DNA of 17,800 nt from contig JAXEWB010000037.1 in assembly GCA_034114085.1 (NCBI GenBank), positions 1-17,800 of the forward strand, written 5' to 3'. Source of the DNA: Spiro-02 sp034114085 (GTDB lineage Bacteria > Spirochaetota > Spirochaetia > Sphaerochaetales > Sphaerochaetaceae). Position 1 is the first letter of the stretch. Every line of letters starts with the position of its first letter. A program made the translations under genes and the position numbers. The notes under the pieces were generated by a model, which was not told where the DNA came from, did not search any database, and saw only the letters and a list, made by a program, of their open reading frames with translations. Below are positions 1 to 7,212 of this stretch, one piece after another.

Positions 1-77
1 GGTTTGGAAGCGGTTTGGAAGCGGTTTGGAAGCGGTTTGGAAGCGGTTTGGAAGCGGTCTGGAAGCGGTTCGAGAAG
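1..77. repeat. 11-bp tandem repeat, five perfect copies plus two degraded
   Basis: Five exact head-to-tail copies of GGTTTGGAAGC fill 1-55. A sixth copy (56-66) has one T-to-C change and a seventh (67-77) is degraded. The array touches the window edge, so its true length is unknown. The unit contains no stop codon in any frame, and because 11 is not a multiple of 3 every plus frame reads the same cyclic 11-residue peptide (GLEAVWKRFGS). Downstream, frame 1 stays open to a TGA at 169-171, frame 2 closes near 150 and frame 3 closes just after the array. It may be the 3' end of a gene that begins outside the window, but no frame can be preferred. Confidence 0.95.
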
Positions 78-364
78 AGGTGAACCACAGTATGACAACC
101 TGCCATACAGCCCGCATGTATCGGAAAAAACGTCGGACGCATACGCTTTGAGCATATGGACAAAATGGTGAAGAAGACGGTTATCAAAGAACAATTGACA
201 ATGGGAAACCGACACCAGTTGGCTTTATAAGAAGACAGGCATACCTATCTCGGAGAGAATACTTCACGCGTACTTCCAGAACGGACATCGCCATATTTTA
301 TCCATGGAAACCCTTGACAGGAAACAAACTGATAAGTATCGTTTGTACCAAGGGAAACAATTTT
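78..364. other. Stretch with no recognisable gene
   Basis: Between the tandem repeat and the first secreted-protein gene I see no convincing coding region. The only long open frame is the continuation of frame 1 from the repeat, ending at 169-171. The rest is probably intergenic and holds the promoter candidate at 314-342. A TTGACA also occurs at 195-200, but no -10 element lies at a usable distance from it. Confidence 0.5.
314..342 (+). promoter_or_regulatory. Candidate sigma70-type promoter for the secreted-protein genes
   Basis: A perfect -35 (TTGACA, 314-319) is followed by a 17-base spacer and a -10-like TATCGT (337-342), four of six matches to TATAAT. Transcription would start near 349, leaving a very short leader that just includes the AGGG ribosome binding site at 351-354. 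The short leader is a weakness of the call. The TTG of this -35 also opens the reading frame of the following gene, but it is unlikely to be a start codon. Confidence 0.4.
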
Positions 365-943
365 ATGAAAATAAGCTATATTCATGCAAGCGGGACGAAA
401 AGATTTCTTGCAATCCTCCTGCTGTGCATGGCGACGGCTATGCCTGCTTTCTCGCTACTAATCACTAGCGATGAGAGTATATCGCAAAGTCATACGCTAT
501 CGGTCCTTGCCCGCCCCGAGCAAGAGGAAACGCTCGCCATCATTCCATTTGGAGTCGCGGAGTCGGGGGAATCATTCAACTTGAATGCATATCTGGGGGA
601 CACCCTGCCAGTCGGCAAAGTACTCATGGCCTCGAACAGCCCGGATCAACTGACACTCACCATCACCTGTATCTATGATACGGACAAGACAGGCGCCCGG
701 TTTTATTCGAAGACAACGCGGCAGTCGTTCTCCTATGACGCATATCTACGGGATGCTTCGGCCAGCTTGGGCGACGGAACGCCTATAGGAAGTTCGTTGA
801 CAGTGAATGTACCACAAAATATCAACATTCCCTCTCCTATCAACGCAAGCTACTGGCTTGACATCAAACTGCCGGAAAAGGTCGATACAGTGGCCGCGAA
901 CGATTATCATACGTCGTTGCAAGTAATGCTCACGAAGGTATAA
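365..943 (+). CDS. Putative exported protein, first of a paralogous pair
   Basis: The product is 192 residues of unknown function. It begins with a basic stretch, a hydrophobic core around residues 14-29 and an A-F-S-like cleavage region, so it is probably exported by Sec. The mature part looks beta-rich, with many Thr, Ser and Val and no catalytic motif I recognise. The motif IIPFGVAESGES matches IIPLNAAESGES in the next gene, and both proteins are 192 residues, so the two are paralogues. The frame is open back to a TTG at 314, but ATG 365 is preferred because AGGG lies 10 bases upstream and the signal peptide then starts with Met-Lys. It is the first of three genes with very short gaps (4 and 9 bases), probably co-transcribed. 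A surface or periplasmic structural role is a guess. Confidence 0.8.
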   Translation: MKISYIHASGTKRFLAILLLCMATAMPAFSLLITSDESISQSHTLSVLARPEQEETLAIIPFGVAESGESFNLNAYLGDTLPVGKVLMASNSPDQLTLTITCIYDTDKTGARFYSKTTRQSFSYDAYLRDASASLGDGTPIGSSLTVNVPQNINIPSPINASYWLDIKLPEKVDTVAANDYHTSLQVMLTKV

Positions 944-947
944 AGAC

Positions 948-1526
948 ATGAAAAAACTTTACACGTCGTTCATGTTGTCTTGGTGCATCGTGATTTTCAT
1001 GGCAAACGGACTCTATGCGGCTCCCGTTACAGTGACCGGCGGGACGGACGCATTGACGGTATATGGTTTTGTCCCAGATATGTTCGCCGTGGATATAATT
1101 CCGCTGAATGCGGCGGAAAGTGGAGAAAGCCTGACGTTGACCCGAACGGGAATGTCCAACTACGACATCTGCAAGCTTACTTGCGTCACGTTATCCGCGA
1201 ACGCCCACACGTGGACGGTTTCAATTACCTGCCAGGATTCCTATGGTGTCTCGCCCCATCCTGCGTTTACGCCGAAAGATATTGCGAAATATCCTGCGGA
1301 AAGCGTCCAGGATATCACATATACGCCCTACATCAAAGCTGAGGGGGGTACGAAAACATCATTCCCAACCGGAAGCTACAGTGTCAACATCGAAACGGAA
1401 GGCGCCGCGACATTCATTACCGATACGTTCTATATCGGATTTGACATCGAACAGTGGGGGAAAGATTTCCAAGCGTTGGAAGTCAACTACACTACAGATT
1501 TCGTCATTACGGTCACAACAGCATAG
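948..1526 (+). CDS. Putative exported protein, second of a paralogous pair
   Basis: The product is 192 residues of unknown function. An N-terminal signal peptide is clear: Met-Lys-Lys, a hydrophobic run to about residue 22 and an L-Y-A-A cleavage region. The mature chain is Thr- and Val-rich, suggesting an immunoglobulin-like or fimbrial-like beta fold, and has three cysteines in two short segments (ICKLTC and SITCQ). It shares the IIPxxxAESGES motif near residue 50 with its upstream neighbour. Only four bases separate it from that gene, and its AAGG ribosome binding site (935-938) lies inside the upstream gene's last codons, indicating translation from one message. I cannot name the family. 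Confidence 0.8.
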   Translation: MKKLYTSFMLSWCIVIFMANGLYAAPVTVTGGTDALTVYGFVPDMFAVDIIPLNAAESGESLTLTRTGMSNYDICKLTCVTLSANAHTWTVSITCQDSYGVSPHPAFTPKDIAKYPAESVQDITYTPYIKAEGGTKTSFPTGSYSVNIETEGAATFITDTFYIGFDIEQWGKDFQALEVNYTTDFVITVTTA

Positions 1527-1535
1527 GATGCGGAT

Positions 1536-2714
1536 ATGAAAAAAATTATATCAGCTTTATTCATCATCTGCTTTGCCTTCTCCTCCATATCAGGAGCTGC
1601 TGACGGAGATAATTTTCCCATGCAGGCCCTCGCGGCCTATAGCTCGAACCTGAAAAACAAGGAATTGCTCATATCCAATGTCGACCTGACCGGCGACGTT
1701 ACAACCTGCGCATCAGGCTTTGACAAGTGCAACCTGGCGGGGAAAGGGGGTTACGACCTATTTTTCTCCCGGGTAGGCGATTCGGCGGCGAACCGACATT
1801 GGAGGACGGAGGCCGCCGATGTCCAGATCACGGTGACAGGAGACGCGGCGTTCGTGTGCAACAAAGACCCAGACATGAGAATTCCCGTCGACCTCTATTT
1901 CTTTGCCTGGAACCAGGAAGCCAGCAACGAGGTGACTGTCTGCAAGAAAATTATCCCTGGCGTTCCATTGACATACTCGGATTTCGGCTACATATCACAC
2001 TTCCATATCTATGCGTTCCCCACGACAGCAGGAATGATGGTCGATCCAGATCAGTTGGCTATAGGGAACTATACGCTCAGACTGACGGTCCTAGGAACGG
2101 GCACGAAAACAAATGGCAGCAGTGTTGTGAGCGAGAAAACGTCTGACTTCATCCTCAACAACAAAAACGGGGAAGTTCCCATAGACAACTACTACCTGAC
2201 CTGCGTGCTGGAGCAGAGCGTTTCCTATATTAACCTTGCGGAGTTCTGTACATCTTCAACGGTGATCAATACGACTACTGGAGGAAACAATAAACGGGAT
2301 AATGATGTCCAGGTCGCAAGCTTGACCGTTACAAGTAATATTCCGCAGTCAGTCGCCCAAAAAGGCAACAAATATCCATCAATCGTATATTCTCCTCTGG
2401 ATGATCGCGGAGTAAAGACGGACAGGTATTATTTCTATTGCCTTCAGGACGACAGAATCAAAATTCCCTACACATTGGCGAAGAACAACAAGGACAACAG
2501 CAACAGAAGGATTTATACCGGCACTTCAGAATGGGATAAGGAACAGTGGATCACGTGGGCGGATACAAGCGGGAACCTTCAGGCGGACCAGACCATTTCC
2601 CTGACACCTGACGCTGATACAAAATCGACGCTGGCCGCGCTCAACGGTTCGTTCATCGGTGGTACATACGTCACCTGGATACAAGTAGAAGTAATCGCGC
2701 CGGACTCCTATTGA
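1536..2714 (+). CDS. Putative exported protein of unknown function, third gene of the set
   Basis: The product is 392 residues. A typical Sec signal peptide occupies about residues 1-21 (MKKIISALFIICFAF, then small residues and A-A). The mature protein is polar and beta-rich, with about eight cysteines that could form disulphides outside the cytoplasm. It has no metal, nucleotide or protease motif that I can see. It is twice the length of the two preceding proteins and lacks their AESGES motif, so it may be a partner rather than a paralogue. The start is supported by AGGA at 1525-1528, overlapping the upstream TAG. Position and export suggest the three proteins work together at the cell surface or in the periplasm; this is inference. 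Confidence 0.8.
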   Translation: MKKIISALFIICFAFSSISGAADGDNFPMQALAAYSSNLKNKELLISNVDLTGDVTTCASGFDKCNLAGKGGYDLFFSRVGDSAANRHWRTEAADVQITVTGDAAFVCNKDPDMRIPVDLYFFAWNQEASNEVTVCKKIIPGVPLTYSDFGYISHFHIYAFPTTAGMMVDPDQLAIGNYTLRLTVLGTGTKTNGSSVVSEKTSDFILNNKNGEVPIDNYYLTCVLEQSVSYINLAEFCTSSTVINTTTGGNNKRDNDVQVASLTVTSNIPQSVAQKGNKYPSIVYSPLDDRGVKTDRYYFYCLQDDRIKIPYTLAKNNKDNSNRRIYTGTSEWDKEQWITWADTSGNLQADQTISLTPDADTKSTLAALNGSFIGGTYVTWIQVEVIAPDSY

Positions 2715-2728
2715 AAACGCACGTTTTC
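2713..2728 (+). terminator. Weak hairpin at the end of the secreted-protein genes
   Basis: GAAAAC-GCAC-GTTTTC forms a six-pair hairpin that overlaps the stop codon. It has no U-tract after it beyond the Ts in its own arm, so it is at best a weak transcription end. Confidence 0.22.
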
Positions 2729-2779
2729 CGTATTGGATCAGCCGCAATTCTTTTGCAGATGCTTTTCAAGACCATAACA

Positions 2780-2788
2780 TGGTATGAT
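2780..2788 (+). promoter_or_regulatory. Extended -10 promoter candidate for the esterase gene
   Basis: TGG followed by TATGAT (2783-2788) matches an extended -10 element (TG, one base, then five of six in TATAAT). The -35 region, around 2760-2765, is poor, as is usual for extended -10 promoters. Transcription would begin near 2795, about 47 bases before the esterase start. Confidence 0.4.
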
Positions 2789-2841
2789 GGCTGACAGAAT
2801 GCGGATACGGGAAGCCTTGTCCACAGGAAAGAAGGAACATC

Positions 2842-3627
2842 ATGATTCTCAAAGGCAGCGTTTCATCGCACATACTGGAAATGGAAACGGGCATTACCGT
2901 CATCACCCCGGCCGACATCGTGCCGGAGCAATCGCGCAAGGTCGTGTATCTGCTCCACGGACTCTATGGCGGCAACGGCGACTGGGTGAACTACACGATG
3001 CTCCCCTATTTCGCATGGGACTACCGGGCAACGTTCATCATGCCGGAAGTGGCGAGAAGCTTCTATACCGACATGGAACATGGACAAAGGTTCTTTACCT
3101 ACATTACGGAAGAATTACCGCGACTGTGCGAGGGAACATTCAACATATCCTCAAAGCGTGAGGATACGGCGGTAATCGGGGTGTCGATGGGCGGCTACGG
3201 AGCCTTGAAAGCGGCTTTGACGGTACCTTCCCGATATGGTTGCTGCTGTGCGATGTCAAGCGTATGGCTGTTTCTGAAGGAATCGCTGGAGGATTTGCGT
3301 ACGGAACGGGGAAGAAAGGTCGCGTTGGCGCGGTATGGGAAGCAGATGGTTGACGACATGCATTCCATCTTTGGCGACGATCTTGCATGGCGTCCAGACT
3401 GTGAACTTCTGGAGCTTGCGAAACAAACCCAACAGGAACGAGGCAAACCAAGAATCTACTGCGCCTGTGGCACGGAGGACTATCTTCGCGCCGACAACCT
3501 CCGCTTCGCCGCTGAAATGGAAAAGCTGGAACTGGATTTCACCTACGAGGAATGGAAAGGCCGTCATGATTGGTACTTTTTCAACGAAGCATTGAAAAAG
3601 TCGCTGGAGTTCTGTTTCAAGGATTGA
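2842..3627 (+). CDS. Alpha/beta-hydrolase esterase (esterase D / tributyrin esterase type)
   Basis: The product is a 261-residue serine hydrolase, probably cytosolic as there is no signal peptide. The oxyanion region is visible as LLHGLYGGNGDW (residues 38-48), and the nucleophile sits in the elbow GVSMGGYGALK, with Ser115 as catalytic residue. Asp213 (CGTED) and His242 (GRHDW) complete the triad in the expected order. This layout and length fit the putative-esterase family that holds S-formylglutathione hydrolase, short-chain acyl esterases such as EstA, and feruloyl/acetyl-xylan esterases of CE1. The true substrate cannot be read from the sequence; a small acyl or sugar ester is likely. AAGGA at 2832-2836, five bases before the ATG, supports the start. 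It appears to be a separate transcription unit from the exported-protein genes. Confidence 0.9.
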   Translation: MILKGSVSSHILEMETGITVITPADIVPEQSRKVVYLLHGLYGGNGDWVNYTMLPYFAWDYRATFIMPEVARSFYTDMEHGQRFFTYITEELPRLCEGTFNISSKREDTAVIGVSMGGYGALKAALTVPSRYGCCCAMSSVWLFLKESLEDLRTERGRKVALARYGKQMVDDMHSIFGDDLAWRPDCELLELAKQTQQERGKPRIYCACGTEDYLRADNLRFAAEMEKLELDFTYEEWKGRHDWYFFNEALKKSLEFCFKD

Positions 3628-3730
3628 GTTTCATTGAAACACCGCATTCTTTCCGTCGGATAATGAGAAAGATGATGAGAAACCAATATTTCTTTGCTTT
3701 TTTCCAAAAGATGGTGTAGAGATAATATAT

Positions 3731-4846
3731 ATGAAAACTGTGTTGCGCTCGCTTCGGTGGCTATTGATTGGTTCGGGAATCGCCGCAGCTGTTCTTTTGT
3801 TGATTGCCGGTGGCTATGTCGCCTATGTAGTCATCCAATACGATAGAATTCCCGATGGAATCGAACTTGCTTATGAAAACCCGCGGACGGGCATGCTGAA
3901 CCTCAACGACGAATACACAATCGCGACCTATAACATCGGTTTCGGCGCATACGGGCCTGCATATAGTTTCTTCATGGATGAGGGTGTGATGCTCGACGGT
4001 ACGAAAGTGACCGGCATACATGGCAAGGCGGAAAGCAAGGAGTCCGTACAGCACGACACCAATGGCGCCATAGATATATTGCAGGAGCTTGATTCCGATT
4101 TCGTGATGCTCCAGGAGGTCGATATCGATTCGACGAGGAGCTACCACATCAACCAGGTGGGTGAGATTACCAAGGCGATGCCGGAGTACGGATATACCGT
4201 CGCCGTGAATTTTCATTCGGCTTGGTTGCACTACCCGCTGAACGACCCGCACGGCAAGACCAATTCAAGTTTGCTTACGTTGAGCAAATACAGCCTGGAG
4301 GACAATATCCGCCGTAGCTATCCCGTCGATGAGGGATTCCCCACCAGGTTCTTTGATCTGGACAGGTGTTTTGCAGTCCATAGAGTCCCTGTTGAAAACG
4401 GCAAGGAACTTGTCCTGGTCAACAGCCATATGTCGGCCTATGACAAGGGCGGGTTAATCCGTACCCAGCAGTTGGCGATGCTTAACCAAATAGCTTCCGA
4501 AGAATACGAAAAAGGCAACTATGTCATTATCGGCGGAGATTTCAACCATGCGCTGGGAGAAGTGGCCGCACAGGCTTTCCCCAGCCAACAGGAATTCCCC
4601 GGGTGGGTGTTCATCCTTACCGACGAGGATCTTGCCCCGGGGCTGCGAATCGTGAAGGCTGAAAACGAGACGACAGTGCCGACCTGCCGTGCGGCGGAGC
4701 TGCCCTATGAAAAGGGAGTGAACTTCACGACTGTCGTCGACGGGTTCATTGTATCGGATAACGTGAAAGCCAAAGCCAGGAATATTGATACCGATTTCGC
4801 CTACAGCGACCACCAGCCGGTATTGTTATGGTTTGAGCTTGAATAA
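3731..4846 (+). CDS. Membrane-anchored endonuclease/exonuclease/phosphatase family hydrolase
   Basis: The product has 371 residues. One hydrophobic helix (about residues 10-36) follows a basic N-terminus, so it is a signal anchor with the catalytic domain outside the cytoplasm. From residue 62 it carries the full metal-dependent DNase I-like set: Asn68 in TYN, Glu129 in LQE, His233 in NSH, Asp270 and Asn272 in GGDFNH, and Asp360-His361 in the C-terminal SDHQP. Members of this fold cut phosphodiester bonds in nucleic acids, phospholipids (sphingomyelinase-like) or inositol phosphates; an exposed anchored form fits scavenging or lipid hydrolysis but does not settle the substrate. The ATG has only a weak ribosome binding site (AGAGAT). 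The gene lies 103 bases after the esterase and may share its message. Confidence 0.88.
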   Translation: MKTVLRSLRWLLIGSGIAAAVLLLIAGGYVAYVVIQYDRIPDGIELAYENPRTGMLNLNDEYTIATYNIGFGAYGPAYSFFMDEGVMLDGTKVTGIHGKAESKESVQHDTNGAIDILQELDSDFVMLQEVDIDSTRSYHINQVGEITKAMPEYGYTVAVNFHSAWLHYPLNDPHGKTNSSLLTLSKYSLEDNIRRSYPVDEGFPTRFFDLDRCFAVHRVPVENGKELVLVNSHMSAYDKGGLIRTQQLAMLNQIASEEYEKGNYVIIGGDFNHALGEVAAQAFPSQQEFPGWVFILTDEDLAPGLRIVKAENETTVPTCRAAELPYEKGVNFTTVVDGFIVSDNVKAKARNIDTDFAYSDHQPVLLWFELE

Positions 4847-4858
4847 TTCTTCCATCCC

Positions 4859-4884
4859 TGGCGTTTCTTGCTGGCGTTTCTTGC
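4859..4884. repeat. 13-bp tandem duplication
   Basis: TGGCGTTTCTTGC occurs twice in direct contact (4859-4871 and 4872-4884), just after the hydrolase stop codon. Thirteen is not a multiple of three, so any gene reading through it would be shifted by the second copy. Confidence 0.9.
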
Positions 4885-4969
4885 CGATGACCTTCATCTG
4901 CGTTCCAGTCCTATCGTAAACTATTCCAACCGCCCTGGCAACGAATGATGCGTCCTTTCCCCTACCGCC

Positions 4970-4990
4970 AATTGCCCATAGGCGATTTTT
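4970..4990 (+). terminator. Weak rho-independent terminator candidate
   Basis: AATTGCC-CATA-GGCGATT forms a seven-pair stem with one G-T pair and a four-base loop, followed by TTT then C. It lies 124 bases after the hydrolase stop. The stem is AT-rich and the T-run short, so the call is tentative. Confidence 0.3.
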
Positions 4991-5075
4991 CACTGGCTGC
5001 ACCAGAAAACGTATGATATGCTGGATTGTCACGCCATTGTACAACCTGACATTGGAATCTCGCACAACCCGGCAC

Positions 5076-5096
5076 GGACGGAGAGGTTTTCCGTCC
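5076..5096. promoter_or_regulatory. Inverted repeat upstream of the AraC-type gene, possible operator
   Basis: GGACGGA and TCCGTCC form perfect seven-base arms around a seven-base spacer, 85 bases before the AraC-type start. No T-run follows on either strand, so it is not an intrinsic terminator. A binding site for the adjacent regulator or a leader hairpin are both possible. Confidence 0.28.
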
Positions 5097-5181
5097 CTAT
5101 ATCCAGTATGGTATGGACATGGAGCGGATGTCCGGTCAGCGCAGAAAATCTTGTGCGGCCGGAGGATCGAGGAGGACCGGC

Positions 5182-6039
5182 ATGGAATGGTTGATGAAGA
5201 TGAACCAGGCTCTCGGCTATATAGAAGAGCATCTTCATGATGAGATATCGTATAAGAAGGCGGCAGATATCGCCTGTTGTTCGAGTTATCACTTTCAGAG
5301 GATGTTTACCTGTATCGTCGGCGTGCCGCTAGGCGAGTACATCAGACGCAGGAGATTGACTCTGGCGGCGCTGGACTTACAGAGCGGAGCGAAGGTAATC
5401 GACGTCGCACTCAAATATGGCTATGACTCCCCCACCGCCTTCAACAGGGCGTTCCAAAGCATGCATGGAATGGCCCCGTCGTTGGCGCGCAAGGAAGGAA
5501 TGGCCCTGAAAGCCTATCCTCGCATCAGCTTCAAGATTTCCATCAAGGGAGATAGCGAAATGGAGTATCGGATCGAAAAGAAAGAAGCGTTCAGAATCGT
5601 AGGCGTCAAGGCCAGCATCGACCAAGACATTGAAAAAAGTTTTCAGCAGGTACCGATGTTCTGGGGACGTGTGTCCGCAAGCCCTCTTCTGGGACAGATT
5701 TGCATGTTGATGAACGGAGAGCCCAAGGGGATGCTCGGCGTCTGCGGAACAGAACAGGAAGGCACTAGCTGGGATTATTATATCGCAGTAGCTTCAGACC
5801 TGCCGCTTTCAGACGATATGGTGGAATATACCGTACCAGCGAACACATGGGCGATCTTCCCCGGCAAAGGCCCCATGCCCCAGTCAATACAGGAAATCGA
5901 ACGACGAGCCATTACAGAATGGCTTCCGACTTCCGGATATGAGTATGCGAACGGCCCCGATATTGAATTGTATTTGGAACCGAATCCAGCCGACACGGCG
6001 TTCGAGGTCTGGGTGCCGATTGCAAAGAAAGCCGAATAG
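5182..6039 (+). CDS. AraC-family transcriptional regulator with GyrI-like effector domain
   Basis: The product has 285 residues and resembles Rob/SoxS-type activators. Residues 5-105 contain two helix-turn-helix motifs: the first near ISYKKAADIACCSSYHFQRMF, the second near VIDVALKYGYDSPTAFNRAF, which carries the usual G-Y-x-S-x-x-x-F-x-R-x-F signature. From about residue 128 onward is a GyrI-like (Rob C-terminal) domain that binds small, often cationic or lipophilic ligands. The frame is open back to 5113, but ATG 5182 is chosen because GGAGG (5171-5175) lies six bases before it and the chain then begins at the usual distance from the first helix. It precedes an EamA transporter on the same strand, so control of that transporter in response to a drug or metabolite is plausible but unproven. 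Confidence 0.92.
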   Translation: MEWLMKMNQALGYIEEHLHDEISYKKAADIACCSSYHFQRMFTCIVGVPLGEYIRRRRLTLAALDLQSGAKVIDVALKYGYDSPTAFNRAFQSMHGMAPSLARKEGMALKAYPRISFKISIKGDSEMEYRIEKKEAFRIVGVKASIDQDIEKSFQQVPMFWGRVSASPLLGQICMLMNGEPKGMLGVCGTEQEGTSWDYYIAVASDLPLSDDMVEYTVPANTWAIFPGKGPMPQSIQEIERRAITEWLPTSGYEYANGPDIELYLEPNPADTAFEVWVPIAKKAE

Positions 6040-6092
6040 GACGGGCTACCTCCTGTATTCAAGGAACCGGTCAAGAGGGACTGGGACCCCCA

Positions 6093-6126
6093 CCCTCCAA
6101 GTCTCACAAAGAAGTGATTTGGAGGG
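6093..6126 (+). terminator. Strong stem-loop after the AraC-type gene; terminator or SD-masking leader hairpin
   Basis: CCCTCCAAGTC (6093-6103) pairs with GATTTGGAGGG (6116-6126) in an 11-pair stem with one G-T pair and a 12-base loop. It lies 54 bases after the AraC-type stop. Only TTT follows after GCTG, so it is a poor intrinsic terminator. The right arm contains GGAGG placed eight bases before an ATG at 6134, so the stem would also hide that ribosome binding site. Confidence 0.4.
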
Positions 6127-6133
6127 GCTGTTT

Positions 6134-6172
6134 ATGCCTCAAGGCACAATGAGGGCGCATCGTACTGGTTGA
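6134..6172 (+). CDS. Possible 12-codon leader peptide before the EamA transporter
   Basis: A 12-codon frame (MPQGTMRAHRTG) with a strong GGAGG at 6121-6125 and an eight-base spacing ends 85 bases before the transporter start. The ribosome binding site sits in the right arm of the stem-loop at 6093-6126. By contrast the transporter has no visible ribosome binding site. The frame may be chance, or a regulatory upstream ORF; nothing in the peptide itself is diagnostic. Confidence 0.2.
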   Translation: MPQGTMRAHRTG

Positions 6173-6203
6173 TACATTGCACATCCATAACGGACGCTAC
6201 AAA

Positions 6204-6233
6204 AAAAGACCTCGGCGGCTTTTACTTTCCGCC
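6204..6233. other. Short hairpins just upstream of the EamA gene
   Basis: GGCGG (6214-6218) can pair with CCGCC (6229-6233) across ten bases. Alternatively AAAAGACC can pair with GGCTTTT with one bulge, giving a small hairpin with T-rich flanks on both strands. Either could be a weak bidirectional terminator or leader structure. No promoter with acceptable spacing was found here. Confidence 0.22.
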
Positions 6234-6257
6234 ACTTTCTGATACGTTCGTACCATC

Positions 6258-7178
6258 ATGAATTCGCAACAGCTCCTCGGGCAATTGCTCGCATTGTTCA
6301 CCGCCACGTGCTGGGCGGGAAATTCCGTCACGTACAGGTATCTCGGTTCTTTTATCAGAAGCGATAGCCTCGCCCACGCCAGAATGTGGATTGCATTCCC
6401 AGCGATTCTGCTGTTGACGATTTTCACCGACGGATCGCTTCCGCTACACGCCAGTGCGCGGACATATGCAGCGCTACTGTCCTCGGGAGTAATCGGCTAT
6501 TTCATTACGGACCTGCTGATGTTCAAAGCATACATTTTTCTGGGAGCGAGGGAATCCCTTGTCATTATGACGCTTTCGCCAGTAGTCTCCGCGGTTCTTT
6601 CCTATTTCTGCTTCTCCCAAGCTTTGTCAGTGACGGAGATGTCCGGCATCACTTTGACTATCGGAGGAATCATCTGCATGGTTCTGGGAGAGATGGCGAT
6701 ACATCGGAAAGCACCCTCCGCAAGCTCCGAGGAAAACGGACAGAATATCAAAATCGGTCTTGCCTGCGCCTTTCTCGGAGCGATACTGCAATCAGTTTCC
6801 TACATCTTGGCGAAATATGCCTTGGACGATGTACCGGCGGTATCATCCAACTTAATCAGGAATTTCGGCGGATTAATCGCATTCATCGTCTATTCCGCAT
6901 TCTTCTCCAGACATTTTTTCACTGATATCAAGGTACTCAAGAACGGCAAACTGTTCGGTTTGCTTGCGCTTGCCGCAATTTCAGGTCCCGTATTGGGAAT
7001 GAGCAGCCAGATGTTCGCCCTTACCCTGGCGCCGGTCGGTATCGTAACGGCGATCAGCCAGATCAGCCCGATATTGCTGCTCCCCGTGGACAAGTTCGTG
7101 TTCCATCGAACGCTTTCCGCCGCATCGGTCACAGGAACCATCATCTCAATCGCAGGAGTAGTTCTGCTGTTCGCATAG
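6258..7178 (+). CDS. EamA-family (DMT superfamily) inner-membrane transporter
   Basis: The product has 306 residues and about ten hydrophobic helices in two EamA repeats (about residues 9-138 and 165-305), the usual size and layout for the family. The N-terminal AxxWAGN is a common first-helix motif (TCWAGNSVTYRY). Loops are short except for a polar, charged linker at about residues 151-166. Family members export amino acids, metabolites or drugs; the substrate cannot be read from sequence. An in-frame TGA at 6240-6242 leaves ATG 6258 as the first possible start, yet no ribosome binding site precedes it. It follows an AraC/GyrI-type regulator on the same strand, a natural candidate controller. 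It converges on the minus-strand tRNA gene, and no plus-strand terminator is seen after it. Confidence 0.92.
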   Translation: MNSQQLLGQLLALFTATCWAGNSVTYRYLGSFIRSDSLAHARMWIAFPAILLLTIFTDGSLPLHASARTYAALLSSGVIGYFITDLLMFKAYIFLGARESLVIMTLSPVVSAVLSYFCFSQALSVTEMSGITLTIGGIICMVLGEMAIHRKAPSASSEENGQNIKIGLACAFLGAILQSVSYILAKYALDDVPAVSSNLIRNFGGLIAFIVYSAFFSRHFFTDIKVLKNGKLFGLLALAAISGPVLGMSSQMFALTLAPVGIVTAISQISPILLLPVDKFVFHRTLSAASVTGTIISIAGVVLLFA

Positions 7179-7212
7179 TATGCGGAAACCTCATATGCGG
7201 CTAGTTCACCAG

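Larger units (their letters stand above)
4847..5181. other. Intergenic region upstream of the AraC-type gene
   Basis: This 335-base gap contains a 13-bp tandem duplication (4859-4884), a weak terminator-like hairpin (4970-4990) and an inverted repeat (5076-5096). A minus-strand frame runs through 4826-5065 from a GTG, but it has no ribosome binding site, resembles no family I know and is interrupted by the duplication, so it is not called as a gene. No clear promoter for the AraC-type gene was found. Confidence 0.5.

Noticed and set aside
1..77. CRISPR array
   Set aside because: The units are 11 bases, contiguous and without spacers.
195..229. TTGACA with TTTATA as a promoter
   Set aside because: The spacing is 23-25 bases, too long for sigma70.
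314..364. TTG start at 314 giving a 17-residue extension of the first exported protein
   Set aside because: The TTG is part of a perfect -35 hexamer, no ribosome binding site precedes it, and the extension would bury the signal peptide. ATG 365 has AGGG at a good distance.
4826..5065. 79-codon minus-strand frame after the membrane hydrolase, considered as a transposase remnant
   Set aside because: It has a GTG start without a ribosome binding site, overlaps the hydrolase 3' end, is disturbed by a 13-bp duplication and matches no motif I can name.
5113..5181. Upstream ATG at 5113 for the AraC-type regulator
   Set aside because: The extra 23 residues are rich in Arg, Gly and Ser and unlike the family. 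GGAGG lies six bases before ATG 5182.
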